A stretch of DNA of 64,000 nucleotides from NCBI GenBank assembly GCA_024400935.1, contig JAKSLZ010000003.1, positions 1-64,000 of the forward strand, in the 5' to 3' direction. The notes beneath the pieces are model-generated. The model saw only the letters and a list, made by a program, of their open reading frames with translations, ran no database searches and had not been told where the DNA came from. Origin of the DNA: Muribaculaceae bacterium. GTDB lineage: Bacteria; Bacteroidota; Bacteroidia; Bacteroidales; Muribaculaceae. Shown here piece by piece: positions 7,036 through 16,170 of the stretch. Positions within the stretch are counted from its first letter, which is position 1. Each line of letters opens with the position of its first letter. The translations under genes were made by a program, and so were the position numbers.

Positions 7036-10000
7036 ATGAACAAAAACAACTACACAGGCATGCAAGTGATCAAGGCTAGCGCAGGCTCGGGAAAGACCTA
7101 CACGCTGGCCCTGCGCTACATCGAGCAACTGCTCTTCAAGCGCAACAGCGAGGGCAAGCTCATCGTGCGCAATGAGCCCAACTATCACCAGCACATCCTT
7201 GCCATCACCTTCACCAATAAAGCGACCAACGAGATGAAGGTGCGCATCATCAAGGAGCTGTATGTGCTCAGCTGCGACCCCGAGAGCAGCGACTACTATG
7301 GCACATTCAAGAAGGAATGCACGCCACAGGCATTTGCCGCTCTGCAGCAAGAAGCTGCCAAGGCCCTCAGCGCCATCCTCTTTGACTACTCATCGTTCAG
7401 CGTCAAGACCATCGACTCGTTTTTCCAGTCGATACTGCGCAGCTTTGCACGCGAGCTCGACCGCGACTACACCTATGACCTGCAGATCGACGGCAACTAT
7501 GCCGTCTCAGTGGCTACACACAACTTCTTGCTCTCGCTGGGCAAGGACTCTATGCGCACCGGCAAGAATGAAACCACAGCCGAGTCTTGGATCAAAGACC
7601 ATCTGCGCCAGCAACTGAGCGAGGGAAAGGACTGGAACAGCATGTTCAACAACAACCGCGACGACTCTCTTGCAAAATTTGCCCAGAAGATCAACGACGA
7701 GTTCTTTCGCAGCCACCTGCCCGCCCTGCGCCAGTATCTCACCGGCGACGACGGCATGAGCAGCATGCGACGCATCACCAGCTTCAAGAAGTCGCTCAAC
7801 GATGCTGCCAAAAACTATGAGCAGCTCTTCGCCGAGACCAACTGGAATGAGTATGTGAACCAGGCGTTTGACAAGACTGGTCTGGACATTAAATGCTTCA
7901 ACAGCCGCAAGAAGCTGTACAAGATACTATCAGGAGAAAAAATCACGTCGCTCACTAAGGCAATAGAAGAGATTGCCAAAGATCCCGCCAGCCAGCTGGC
8001 CAAGGGCGTGGAATGCGACGCCGAGACCCTAAAGCCCATCAGCGATGCCTTCAACCTCATGGTGTTTACAAAGAAGGCGAGCGAACTATGCACCAACATG
8101 GCACGCAACCTGAGCTATGTGGGGCTCATGGGCGAAATTGACAAGAAACTGGAAGAATACAGGCAAGAGAGCAACACAATCCTCATTGCCGACACTAACG
8201 AACTCATAGGCAAGGTGGTGGAGAGCCACAAGGATGCTCCGTTCATCTATGAGCGCACCGGCACATGGATCAACCACTACATGCTCGACGAGTTTCAGGA
8301 CACCAGCCGCAAGCAGTACAGCAACTTCCTGCCGCTGCTCAAAGAGAGCCTATCGCACAGCACCGACAACTTTGACCTCGTCATAGGCGACTCCAAGCAG
8401 GCCATCTACAGGTTCCGCAACGCCGATCCCTCGCTGTTCAGGGCTCAAATAAACAGAGACTTTGAGTCGCTGCATTCAAGCACACTCGACACTAACTGGC
8501 GCAGCCACCGCAACATCATCGAGTTCAACAATGAGTTCATAGGCAAGATGCTGGAGCTGTTTCCTGGCAGTCAAACCCTCTTGGAGACCTACATGCCGTC
8601 AGGCGCCACGACCGACTATGAGCAAAAGGTGTCGTCATCCAAGGACAAGTTGCCCGGAGGCATGGTGAGGGTGCTGTTCAACGACTACAACGGCGACGAG
8701 CTGGCTAAGGTTGACCAAGTGATTGAGATGATGCCCCGATACCTGCATGAGCTGCACGAGCGTTTTCCATGGGGTGCCATCAACATCCTCGTGAACACCC
8801 ACGGCGACGGCAAGTCGGTCATCGAAGCCGTGCTGGCCTATAACAAGGCCGTGCGCGCAGGCGACATTGAGGGCTCACCCATACCCATCGTGAGCGACGA
8901 GATGATGGCTCTGACACGCAGCACCGCCGTGCGACGCATCATAGGCATGTTGCGATTTATCGACCTCACCAGCTACGTCATGAACCAGGATGACGACGGC
9001 AACGAAGAACCTGAACTGACCGACGATTACAAGCAGAGCATCAGGCAGCAGGCCAACAAGCGACGCCTCAGGACTCAGCGCCAGTTCATAGCTCTGGGAA
9101 AATTTGTCGCAGCTATAGGCAATCAGGAGTTTGACATACCGTCACAGGCAGGCGAAATACTCAAGCAATGCTTTGCCGAGGTTGACGAGCAGACGGGCAA
9201 AGACACCGAGCAACAGATGGACCACTATGCCACCATGCTCAACCACCTGCTCCCCGACATGCGCACCAGCATGATGTCGCTGGTCAACATCGTGGAACAC
9301 CTCATCTCCATACACCTGGCCGACAGCCAGCGCAACGGCGACGAGACTATATACCTGCACGCACTGCAAAACCACGTTATCGACTGGAGCAGCAAGCGCA
9401 ACGGAGGCACCGTGCGCGAGTTCCTGCGGCACTGGGACACCTCGGGCGACAAAATCACCGTTCCGGCTGCCGACGGCATTGACGCCATCAACGTGCTCAC
9501 CATCCACGCCTCTAAAGGCCTGGAGGCCGACTGCGTGGTGCTGCCACATGCCTCATGGATGATAAACCAGTCGCGTGACCTCAACTACTGGTTCACTAAA
9601 CAAGAATGGCTCGATGACGGAGGCCGCCAACTGCTGGAGCATGGCGGCGTCAACCTCGACGAGGACACCGTGCCGCCCATCATCACCATGAGCACCTCGG
9701 CAACCAGAGCGCTGTGCAGCAAGTTGTTCTCAACCATCAGCGGCAAGGCCGACGAGGACTCGCTCATTGACAATGCTAACAAGACCTATGTGGCCTTCAC
9801 ACGTCCGCGCAAGGAGCTGCACATCTTCAGCGTGGGAGGATGGCCCACATATCCCAAGAGCGACAAGAAACGGGCCGGACAACCCCGCGACGCCTCTGAA
9901 GTGGACTTTGACAAAGACCTCAACCGCATGCTGCACGTCATCGTCCCACAGCTCACAGGATTTGCCGCCAGCACCGAGCAAGCTGGATGGTATGAAAAAG

Positions 10001-10620
10001 GCGAGCCCTATCAGGAACCGGCCGTGGCCCACAAAGCCCAGCCGGCACGCTTTGCCGAGAAATGGGATGCACCCGTCGACCTGCCCGGCTACACGGTGAG
10101 CACAACGCCCGTCATGGTGAGCCTGCCCAACGACAGCGACTCGATGCGCGAGGTGGGCAAGAGACTGCATGCGCTGCTCAGCCGCATCGGCAACCGCAAC
10201 GAGCTGCAACAGGCCCTCAACTACTGCGAGCGACGCGGCATCATCAGCCGCGACGAGAACGACCCGTGGAACCGCCGCAACATCGAGGAGCTAATGCAGG
10301 CCATCCACACCGAGCCCGTGAGCACATGGTTTGACGAGGGTAACAAGATCCTTAACGAGCGTCCGCTGCTCATCGTTGACAAAGACGGCAACAAGGAGTT
10401 CAAGCGGCCTGACCGCATCGTGCAGCGCCCCGACGGACACTACATCATCGTAGACTATAAGTTCGGCGCACAGCACGACAAGAGATATTCAAAACAGGTC
10501 AACGCCTACATTGATGCACTGCGCGCAGCCACCGGCAACGACAATGTCGAGGGCTATGTGTGGTACATCACCAGCAAGAAAACACTCAACGTGACAACTC
10601 AAACAATAACAGAATACTAA
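7036..10620 (+). CDS. addA: AddA/RecB-like UvrD-family helicase-nuclease
   Basis: Large (1194 aa) DNA repair protein that would unwind and resect double-strand breaks. Superfamily 1A helicase motifs appear in order: Walker A ASAGSGKT (14-21), AITFTNKATNEMK, Walker B LDEFQDTS (from 417), GDSKQAIYRFRNAD, TNWRSHRNIIEFN, LTIHASKGLEADCVVLPHAS and AFTRPRKELHIF. The C-terminal PD-(D/E)XK nuclease is present, with D1126 in RPDRIV and D1140-Y-K1142 in IIVDYKFG. This layout is that of AddA. The usual AddB partner is not next to it, which is common in Bacteroidetes when the genes are split, but I cannot confirm one exists. The last residues are 11 nt from the amidase start. Confidence 0.88.
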   Translation: MNKNNYTGMQVIKASAGSGKTYTLALRYIEQLLFKRNSEGKLIVRNEPNYHQHILAITFTNKATNEMKVRIIKELYVLSCDPESSDYYGTFKKECTPQAFAALQQEAAKALSAILFDYSSFSVKTIDSFFQSILRSFARELDRDYTYDLQIDGNYAVSVATHNFLLSLGKDSMRTGKNETTAESWIKDHLRQQLSEGKDWNSMFNNNRDDSLAKFAQKINDEFFRSHLPALRQYLTGDDGMSSMRRITSFKKSLNDAAKNYEQLFAETNWNEYVNQAFDKTGLDIKCFNSRKKLYKILSGEKITSLTKAIEEIAKDPASQLAKGVECDAETLKPISDAFNLMVFTKKASELCTNMARNLSYVGLMGEIDKKLEEYRQESNTILIADTNELIGKVVESHKDAPFIYERTGTWINHYMLDEFQDTSRKQYSNFLPLLKESLSHSTDNFDLVIGDSKQAIYRFRNADPSLFRAQINRDFESLHSSTLDTNWRSHRNIIEFNNEFIGKMLELFPGSQTLLETYMPSGATTDYEQKVSSSKDKLPGGMVRVLFNDYNGDELAKVDQVIEMMPRYLHELHERFPWGAINILVNTHGDGKSVIEAVLAYNKAVRAGDIEGSPIPIVSDEMMALTRSTAVRRIIGMLRFIDLTSYVMNQDDDGNEEPELTDDYKQSIRQQANKRRLRTQRQFIALGKFVAAIGNQEFDIPSQAGEILKQCFAEVDEQTGKDTEQQMDHYATMLNHLLPDMRTSMMSLVNIVEHLISIHLADSQRNGDETIYLHALQNHVIDWSSKRNGGTVREFLRHWDTSGDKITVPAADGIDAINVLTIHASKGLEADCVVLPHASWMINQSRDLNYWFTKQEWLDDGGRQLLEHGGVNLDEDTVPPIITMSTSATRALCSKLFSTISGKADEDSLIDNANKTYVAFTRPRKELHIFSVGGWPTYPKSDKKRAGQPRDASEVDFDKDLNRMLHVIVPQLTGFAASTEQAGWYEKGEPYQEPAVAHKAQPARFAEKWDAPVDLPGYTVSTTPVMVSLPNDSDSMREVGKRLHALLSRIGNRNELQQALNYCERRGIISRDENDPWNRRNIEELMQAIHTEPVSTWFDEGNKILNERPLLIVDKDGNKEFKRPDRIVQRPDGHYIIVDYKFGAQHDKRYSKQVNAYIDALRAATGNDNVEGYVWYITSKKTLNVTTQTITEY

Positions 10621-10631
10621 AATAAGGACTT

Positions 10632-11255
10632 ATGAAGAGAAAGAGAAAAATCATGGTAACAGCCGGCGTCATTGCCGCATGCGCATGCCTGTATTGCAGC
10701 GCCTCACACGGATGCCAGACTTCAGACGAGACTACTCAGCAATATGAGGAAATCAGCCACCCCACCCCCAACGTAGACCCCAACAAGGTCAACGACGTCA
10801 AAGGCATCATCTTGCACCACACAGCCGAGCCCACCGTGGAGCGCTCGCTGTGGGTACTCACTGAGGGTCCCCGCCATGTGGGCACACACGTGGTAATCGA
10901 CACTGACGGCACACGCTACATCATGTGCCGCCCCGACCAGGTGACCTATCATGCAGGAAAATCAGTGCTTGCCGGACGCGAAGGCTGCAACAACTTCACC
11001 GTGGGCATTGAGCTGCAGGGCAACACACTGGAGAAGCCTCTCACCGAGGACCAGATCAACAGCGCCGTGGAGTATATGATTCCCATCATCAAGAAGTACA
11101 ACATCCCTCTTGAGAACATCGTGACACACGAGATGATACGCAACAACTACAAGAAGCGTCACCCGCGTGAACGCGTAGCCGGCAAGGTCGACATCACCCC
11201 CACCGAGTACCATCGCGTGATGACCGACTTAAAGGCCCGCCTAGGCGTCGAGTAA
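10632..11255 (+). CDS. N-acetylmuramoyl-L-alanine amidase (Amidase_2/PGRP fold)
   Basis: Predicted exported peptidoglycan amidase of 207 residues. A basic N-terminus (MKRKRK) and a short hydrophobic segment with cysteines precede the domain; there is no clean lipobox. The Amidase_2 fold is visible from about residue 55: KGIILHHTAEP with the first zinc histidine, the HVGTHVVIDTDGTRY strand pair, YHAGKS, NFTVGIELQG with the catalytic-region Glu, and IVTHEMIRNN with the second histidine. It starts 11 nt after addA, so it is probably translated from the same message. A strong bidirectional terminator follows. Confidence 0.88.
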   Translation: MKRKRKIMVTAGVIAACACLYCSASHGCQTSDETTQQYEEISHPTPNVDPNKVNDVKGIILHHTAEPTVERSLWVLTEGPRHVGTHVVIDTDGTRYIMCRPDQVTYHAGKSVLAGREGCNNFTVGIELQGNTLEKPLTEDQINSAVEYMIPIIKKYNIPLENIVTHEMIRNNYKKRHPRERVAGKVDITPTEYHRVMTDLKARLGVE

Positions 11256-11262
11256 AATAATC

Positions 11263-11305
11263 AAAAAAGTGCCATCACGAGGACATCCCCCTGATGGCAC
11301 TTTTT
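11263..11305. terminator. Bidirectional terminator
   Basis: AAAAAGTGCCATCA (11264-11277) pairs perfectly with TGATGGCACTTTTT (11292-11305) around a 14-nt loop. A/T runs on both sides let it serve the convergent amidase (+) and the small exported protein (-). Confidence 0.9.
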
Positions 11306-11346
11306 GCATTAGCGCAGCATCTTCCAGCCTGCGCGTTGTGGGTGCG

Positions 11347-11850
11347 TTAATCGTACTCAAAGTCCTGGACCCACTCGTAATCGTCAATCTTGACAACTCC
11401 GTCCTCGATGACAACAAGGAGACGTACAACACGTTTCCCCTTGGCATATTGACCTGGTTTGGGAACAATTGTCACATCATAGTAATCGTCATATGCAGGT
11501 TCTACACCCTTGAACTTTGTTGCCATGTCTTCACCGGCACCCCAGCCGCCAATCATCCACACGGCATAGCCATCTCCTTCATAGTCATAATCTTCTATGA
11601 GTTTTTCCTGGCATGATGCGGTGGTGTGCTCCTCTACCCAGTCGTCATCCATGATTCTACCAGTGTTACCCTTATAAAGGGCTGTCAGGAATGAAATCAC
11701 TTTTCGCTGCTCGGCAGTGAGATTAGATTGGGTGGCAGCAGTGCGTGCCGTTGATTTACCGGTCTTTTTTGTACGGTTGCCAGCCGATGCGGGCATTGCA
11801 ACGAGCATAGCGAGCATGCACATTGCGATAATGCTAACGATTCGTTTCAT
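11347..11850 (-). CDS. Small exported protein, paralogue of the next gene
   Basis: Unrecognised 167-residue protein. A signal peptide ends near Pro-Ala-Ser-Ala-Gly (MKRIVSIIAMCMLAMLVAMP start). The mature part has FLTALYKGNTG, EEHTTASCQEKL, then DYDYEGDGYAVWMIGGWG and a C-terminal DYEWVQDF. It shares these blocks in the same order with the lipoprotein encoded just upstream (DYDYDGEGYATWMIGGWG), so the two are tandem duplicates. The pattern of a Cys-containing helix followed by a beta-rich domain recalls DUF3828-like periplasmic proteins; this is weak. It lies 58 nt after its paralogue and may share its transcript. Confidence 0.75.
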   Translation of the reverse strand: MKRIVSIIAMCMLAMLVAMPASAGNRTKKTGKSTARTAATQSNLTAEQRKVISFLTALYKGNTGRIMDDDWVEEHTTASCQEKLIEDYDYEGDGYAVWMIGGWGAGEDMATKFKGVEPAYDDYYDVTIVPKPGQYAKGKRVVRLLVVIEDGVVKIDDYEWVQDFEYD

Positions 11851-11908
11851 AATTTTATTTATATTAATGCTTGTTGGTTTGTTATGTAAACAGCGATATG
11901 CCTGTTGT

Positions 11909-12508
11909 TTAGTTAAACTGGATGTCTGACACCCACTTGTAGCTGTTGATCACGGGGGCTCCGTTCTCAAGATACACCTCGAGGCGTATCACACGGCGGC
12001 CAGAGATGTTGTAGTAGTCGTTTGATTCGGCCTTGAGTGTTGCAAGATAGTAGTTGCCGTTGCCGTCGGGCTTAACGTCGACAAATTTCATCTCGATGTC
12101 ATCGCCCCATCCGCCTATCATCCATGTGGCATAGCCTTCACCGTCATAGTCATAGTCGTTTTTGAGCTGACGCTTGCAACTGGCAGTGGTGTGTTTCTTT
12201 ACCCACGATTCATTCATCAATGTGCCCATAACGTTGTTGTACATCGACCTGAGGAATGCGAGGCACACCTCACGCTGTGCCTGGGCACGGTCAGCCTCTT
12301 CTTGCTGGCGCTGTTGTTCCAGCTCTTGTTGTTGTCTTTGTTGAGCTTCTTGTCTCAGCTTCTCCTGCTGCTGTTCGTTCTCTATCTGCTGCATCCTTTC
12401 GTTGACTTTATCGTCAATCTGCTTGTCAATCTCTTTTTGAGAGGGCCCACAGGCGCCTAGCAGCGTGCTCACACCCAGTGTGATGAATAAAAACAGTATT
12501 TTTTTCAT
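11909..12508 (-). CDS. Lipoprotein with Gln-rich coiled coil, paralogue of the previous gene
   Basis: From the MKKIL start (12506-12508) the product has 199 residues; an in-frame ATG two codons earlier is the alternative. Lipobox LLGAC gives a lipid-modified Cys at about 20. A charged Gln/Glu/Arg coiled coil (residues ~25-85) follows, then the domain shared with its tandem paralogue: FLRSMYNNVMG, KKHTTASCKRQL, YDYDGEGYATWMIGGWG and YKWVSDIQ. The coiled coil is missing in the paralogue, so the pair differ by membrane anchoring. Function unknown. Confidence 0.8.
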   Translation of the reverse strand: MKKILFLFITLGVSTLLGACGPSQKEIDKQIDDKVNERMQQIENEQQQEKLRQEAQQRQQQELEQQRQQEEADRAQAQREVCLAFLRSMYNNVMGTLMNESWVKKHTTASCKRQLKNDYDYDGEGYATWMIGGWGDDIEMKFVDVKPDGNGNYYLATLKAESNDYYNISGRRVIRLEVYLENGAPVINSYKWVSDIQFN

Positions 12509-12584
12509 AATCATTGTTTCGTTTTTAAAAGATAAAGAGGGCTCACGCCTCAGTGCGTTGCCCTCTTTATACTGTTGCGACTGA

Positions 12585-14609
12585 TTACCAAATGATTGCG
12601 CGGTCTTCGGGGTTGCGCCACATCTTAGCGCCCTCGGTGATGCCGAATGCCTTGAAGAACTCGTCGATGTTGCGCAGTGTCACGTTCACGCGGTTGCGGC
12701 CTATTGAGTGCGGGTCGCTCTTGGTCTGCTGGAAGATTGCCTCGTCGGTCATGTTCTCAGCCCAGATGCGGCCGTAGCTCAGGAAGAAGCGCTGTGCGGG
12801 AGTGAAGCCGTCGATAGTCTTGCCTTCAGTGAACTGCTGAGTCTTAGAGAACGCGTCAAACGCGATGGTGATACCGCCCTGGTCGGCAATGTTCTCGCCC
12901 AGGGTGAGGTGACCGTTGGCGTGCTGGTCCTTAACGACGATTACCTCGTCAAACTGTGCGGCGAGCTTCTCGGCTGCAGCCTTGAACTGCTCAGCATCCT
13001 TCTCATTCCACCAGTCGCGCATGTTGCCCTCGTTGTCGAAGTTGCGGCCCTGATCGTCAAAGCCGTGAGTCATCTCGTGGCCAATTACCACACCGATAGC
13101 ACCATAGTTAGTAGCATCGTCGGCGTTAGCGTCGAAGAAGGGAGCCTGCAGGATAGCTGCGGGGAAGCAAATCTCGTTAGTGGTGGGGTTGTAGTAAGCA
13201 TTGACAGTTTGAGGAGTCATGCCCCATTCATCCTTATCCACGGGCTTGCCCCACTTGTCGAGGTTGCGCTTAGTCTCATAGATAGACGCAGCCTTGATGT
13301 TGTCGTAGAGAGTAGCCTCGGGATCAACGGTGAGACCGCTGTAGTCGCGCCACTTGTCGGGATAACCTATCTTAACGGTGAATGCGTTGAGCTTAACCAG
13401 TGCATTGACCTTGGTGTTGTCGCTCATCCATGTGAGACCTGCGATGTGAGCCGCAAGCGACTTGCGCAGGTTGCCGATGAGCTTGAGCATCTTGTCCTTG
13501 CTGTCGCCGGCAAAGTACTTGTCAACATAGATCTTGCCCACAGCTTCGCCCAGCAGACCGTTAGGCACTGCCAGCGCACGTTTCCAGCGAGCCTTGCGCT
13601 CCTGCTGGCCGCTGAGTGTGCGTCCGAAGAAGTCAAATGCTGCCTCGCCAATCTCGTCGCTCAGATAGCCTGTAGCGCTCTTGATGATGAGACCGCTCAT
13701 GTAGTCCTTCATCTGCTGCTCAGTGAGGTTAGTCATCAGGTCGTTGGCCACAGCCATAACCTTGGGCTGCTCCAGGATGACCCAGTCCATGTCCTTAACA
13801 CCCATGAGGGTGAAGTACTGGCGCCAGTTGATAGCGGGATAGTCGGCCTGCAGCTGCTCCACAGTGCGTATGTTGTAGAGCTTGGTGTAGTCGCGAGCCT
13901 CGGCACGGCTCATCTTAGCCTCGGCAAACTTATACTCGATGTCATAGATGGTCTTGGCAGCACGCTGTGCGTCTTTCTTCTTGTAGCCACACAGGGTGAA
14001 CATCTTCACCAGATAAGCCTTGTAAGCCTCCTGAATCTTCTTGCTGTCAGCGTCGGTGTTCAGGTAGTAGTCACGGTCAGGCAGTCCGCTGGTGCCGCCA
14101 CTCATCCACATAGCGTTGTAGTCGCTGTTCTTGAGATCGGTCTCAACACCGATGCCAAAGAAGGGATTGGCAACAGCCAGATGCTGCTTAGCGATGAAAG
14201 CGGTGAGGTCAGCCTTCTTGAAGGCTGCCACCTCGGCCAGGTCGGCCTTGAGAGGAGCAGCGCCTTCACGGTTGAGTCGGTCGCTGTCCATAGCCATCTT
14301 GTAGAGGTCGTTCACCTTCTGCTCCACGGTGCCCTTGGCATAAGTACCCTTGGCAAGGTCGAGGAAAAGGTCGCGCAGCTGCTGGCGGTTCTTCTCGGCC
14401 AGGTCGTCAAAGACGCCATAGCTCGAATACTCGGGCTTGAGGGGGTTAGCCTTCAACCAGCCACCGCCGGCATACTCATAGAAGTCGTCACCAGGCGATA
14501 CGCTGGTGTTCATGTCGGCAGGATTGATACCTGCCACGGGTGCCTGAGCACCCGCTTGCGATGCTATTGCAATAGCTGCAACAGCCACAATTGTCTTGAT
14601 TTTCTTCAT
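12585..14609 (-). CDS. M13 family zinc metallopeptidase (neprilysin/PepO-like)
   Basis: Secreted endopeptidase of 674 residues. The start is placed at MKKIKTIVAVAAIAIASQAGAQ (14607-14609), because a further-upstream ATG would add a non-signal extension. The M13 hallmarks are present: NAYYNPTTNEICFPAAIL, the zinc site VIGHEMTHGFDDQG (HExxH), the third ligand region LGENIADQGG, and a C-terminal CxxW-like end without the cysteine (NPEDRAIIW). Length fits the family (about 670-700). A promoter with CAAAATTA (14738-14745) and CAAA (14766-14769), i.e. TTTG-N20-TAATTTTG on the minus strand, precedes it. Its role is probably peptide degradation in the periplasm. Confidence 0.95.
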   Translation of the reverse strand: MKKIKTIVAVAAIAIASQAGAQAPVAGINPADMNTSVSPGDDFYEYAGGGWLKANPLKPEYSSYGVFDDLAEKNRQQLRDLFLDLAKGTYAKGTVEQKVNDLYKMAMDSDRLNREGAAPLKADLAEVAAFKKADLTAFIAKQHLAVANPFFGIGVETDLKNSDYNAMWMSGGTSGLPDRDYYLNTDADSKKIQEAYKAYLVKMFTLCGYKKKDAQRAAKTIYDIEYKFAEAKMSRAEARDYTKLYNIRTVEQLQADYPAINWRQYFTLMGVKDMDWVILEQPKVMAVANDLMTNLTEQQMKDYMSGLIIKSATGYLSDEIGEAAFDFFGRTLSGQQERKARWKRALAVPNGLLGEAVGKIYVDKYFAGDSKDKMLKLIGNLRKSLAAHIAGLTWMSDNTKVNALVKLNAFTVKIGYPDKWRDYSGLTVDPEATLYDNIKAASIYETKRNLDKWGKPVDKDEWGMTPQTVNAYYNPTTNEICFPAAILQAPFFDANADDATNYGAIGVVIGHEMTHGFDDQGRNFDNEGNMRDWWNEKDAEQFKAAAEKLAAQFDEVIVVKDQHANGHLTLGENIADQGGITIAFDAFSKTQQFTEGKTIDGFTPAQRFFLSYGRIWAENMTDEAIFQQTKSDPHSIGRNRVNVTLRNIDEFFKAFGITEGAKMWRNPEDRAIIW

Positions 14610-14737
14610 ATAATAATTGTTTTGATAATAATTCAATCATAATTTAGTCTACATCCCTTAGACGCATTTCACACATAAGAACTACGAGTAGTAGTAACAA
14701 AAATGCGTCTCAGTAGTGACAAAACTATATTTTGTTG

Positions 14738-14769
14738 CAAAATTAGTGATTATTCCTCACATATTCAAA
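14738..14769 (-). promoter_or_regulatory. Bacteroidetes promoter of the M13 peptidase gene
   Basis: Minus strand TTTG (14766-14769), 20 nt, then TAATTTTG (14738-14745), matching the TTTG-N19/20-TAnnTTTG consensus. It implies a leader of about 120 nt. Confidence 0.6.
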
Positions 14770-14812
14770 ACCACGAGTAAGTAAATAATGCAAGTTAGTG
14801 ATACACTAACAC

Positions 14813-14931
14813 TCAATAACTCAAACATGCAAGGCCGGCATCCGATCCAAGGAACGAAGGCCTTCACACACGCAAGGGGTTTATTTTTGTTTTTGTTAGA
14901 ACAGTGCGCCACCACAAAGCACCAACCAGAA
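14813..14931 (+). repeat. Dispersed intergenic repeat, copy A
   Basis: About 119 bp that align with 27524-27641. Shared blocks in the same order include CTCAAACATGCAA, GCCGGCATC, GGCCTT, ACACAAGGGG/ACGCAAGGGGT and GCCAACCAGAA/ACCAACCAGAA. It lies in the 508-nt gap between the Lrp gene and the M13 gene, where I see no gene. Confidence 0.7.
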
Positions 14932-15040
14932 TGTATTCATGAACGATGTTCCACCTACCAGAAAAGTACGCTGATCCGGATAAAGGCACCGAAAACGAAT
15001 CATGCCTTTAGTTATGGCCTAAATATCGCCGGGACAGCCC

Positions 15041-15084
15041 AAAAAACAAATTGCCATCATGCTTGAAACCTGATGGCAATTTAT
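15041..15084 (-). terminator. Terminator of the Lrp/AsnC gene
   Basis: AAATTGCCATCA pairs with TGATGGCAATTT around an 11-nt loop, with a TTTGTTTTTT run following on the minus strand. Confidence 0.85.
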
Positions 15085-15117
15085 ATTATATTGTTGTTCT
15101 TAATCGTGAACCGTAGG

Positions 15118-15585
15118 TCAATTCTCCTCGGTGATGGGGATTTGACGCTTGAACACTTCCTTGAAGGTGATGAGAGTCTCGCTGCGGCCCAGACCCATCT
15201 TGAGGAACTTGTCGTGGATGACAGTCAGCAGGTGGTCGTTGTTCTTAGCATACAGCTTGACAAACATGTCATATTTACCTGTAGTGAAGTAGCACTCAAC
15301 AACCTCGGGGATAGCCTTGAGGCGCTCTACCACCTCGTTGAACTTAGAGGGGTCGTTGAGGAAGAATCCTATGTAAGCACATGTCTCATAACCCACTGAA
15401 GCGGGATTGATGAGCGTGATGGAACCATTGATGATTCCCATGCTGTAAAGTTTCTGAATGCGCTGGTGTATAGCAGCGCCCGATACGTTGCACGAGCGGG
15501 CAATCTCGAGATAAGGCTTGCGCGCATTAAGCGACAACATCTTCAAAATCTTGAAATCCAGTGAATCTAATTTAAAACTTGCCAT
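15118..15585 (-). CDS. Lrp/AsnC family transcriptional regulator
   Basis: A 155-residue DNA-binding regulator. The N-terminal AsnC-type winged helix-turn-helix spans residues ~1-60 (LDFKILKMLSLNARKPYLEI, CNVSGAAIHQRIQKLYSMGI). A RAM ligand/oligomerisation domain follows (YIGFFLNDPSKFNEVVERLK, VECYFTTGKYDMFVKLYAKN). Proteins of this family form octamers and sense amino acids; the effector here cannot be read. It stands alone, with its own terminator and a long upstream gap (15586-15929) that has AT-rich sequence and no gene. Confidence 0.94.
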   Translation of the reverse strand: MASFKLDSLDFKILKMLSLNARKPYLEIARSCNVSGAAIHQRIQKLYSMGIINGSITLINPASVGYETCAYIGFFLNDPSKFNEVVERLKAIPEVVECYFTTGKYDMFVKLYAKNNDHLLTVIHDKFLKMGLGRSETLITFKEVFKRQIPITEEN

Positions 15586-15929
15586 ATTCAGATATTTAGA
15601 GTTAATTAATATTCTGTGTGTATAATGTTACTTGGCCCGATTGCTTTATAATTGTCACCATTTAGCCCTTTATTTATAGTAAAATGAGTTGTTTGGGGCA
15701 CTAACAACAGCGCATCTATAACAAACGGACAAACAAAGATAAGAAAAAAAACTGAAATAAGTGACAAATCGTAATAAAAAATAGGGATTTTAGCGTTTTT
15801 TTTGTTTTTTCAACCTTTTTCATGCCCATAAGTGCGCGCACACATGCGCCCACAACCCTTTTGAGTTCAAGACTTTAATTACACAATTGTCTTTTAAAGC
15901 GATTTGTAAGGAAAACGGGGAGCGGTCAC

Positions 15930-16104
15930 AAAAAAAAGGGGGTGCGGGTTGTCACCTCCAGGTTAAAATTCTAACATAGCCGGCCATGTCCCTGCCTCGA
16001 TAGGAGAACCTCTGAAAACATAGGCGACTTAACCACCGGCAACCATGGATTTTTGATGGTGTTTCAAACCCTCTATCGAGGAGAGCGGTAGGGCTTCGCC
16101 ACAT
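15930..16104 (-). ncRNA. Candidate structured small RNA, ~175 nt
   Basis: On the minus strand a ~175-nt segment without an ORF lies after the terminator of the 16171-17154 gene and ends with its own intrinsic terminator: GGAGGTG (15953-15959) pairs with CACCCCC (15938-15944) and is followed by eight T (15930-15937). Inside, CCTCGATAG (minus 16081-16073) pairs perfectly with CTATCGAGG (16003-15995), enclosing about 70 nt with further short complementary stretches (AACACC/GGTGGTT). The size and the long-hairpin-plus-terminator layout fit 6S RNA or the Bacteroidales-1 motif; that identity is a guess. No clear promoter is seen beyond a TAACGTTG sequence in the upstream terminator. Confidence 0.45.
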
Positions 16105-16138
16105 AAAAAAAGAAACGGCAACGTTAGCCATTGCCGTT
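16105..16138 (-). terminator. Terminator of the 16171-17154 gene
   Basis: On the minus strand AACGGCAA (16131-16138) pairs with TTGCCGTT (16114-16121) around a 9-nt loop, followed by TCTTTTTTTA. Confidence 0.85.
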
Positions 16139-16170
16139 AATGTGAAAACCTCATGCAGGGTATTTATGTT

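Noticed and set aside
12708..14642. A 644-codon plus-strand ORF.
   Set aside because: It is the antisense shadow of the M13 peptidase gene, whose motifs, signal peptide and promoter are clear.
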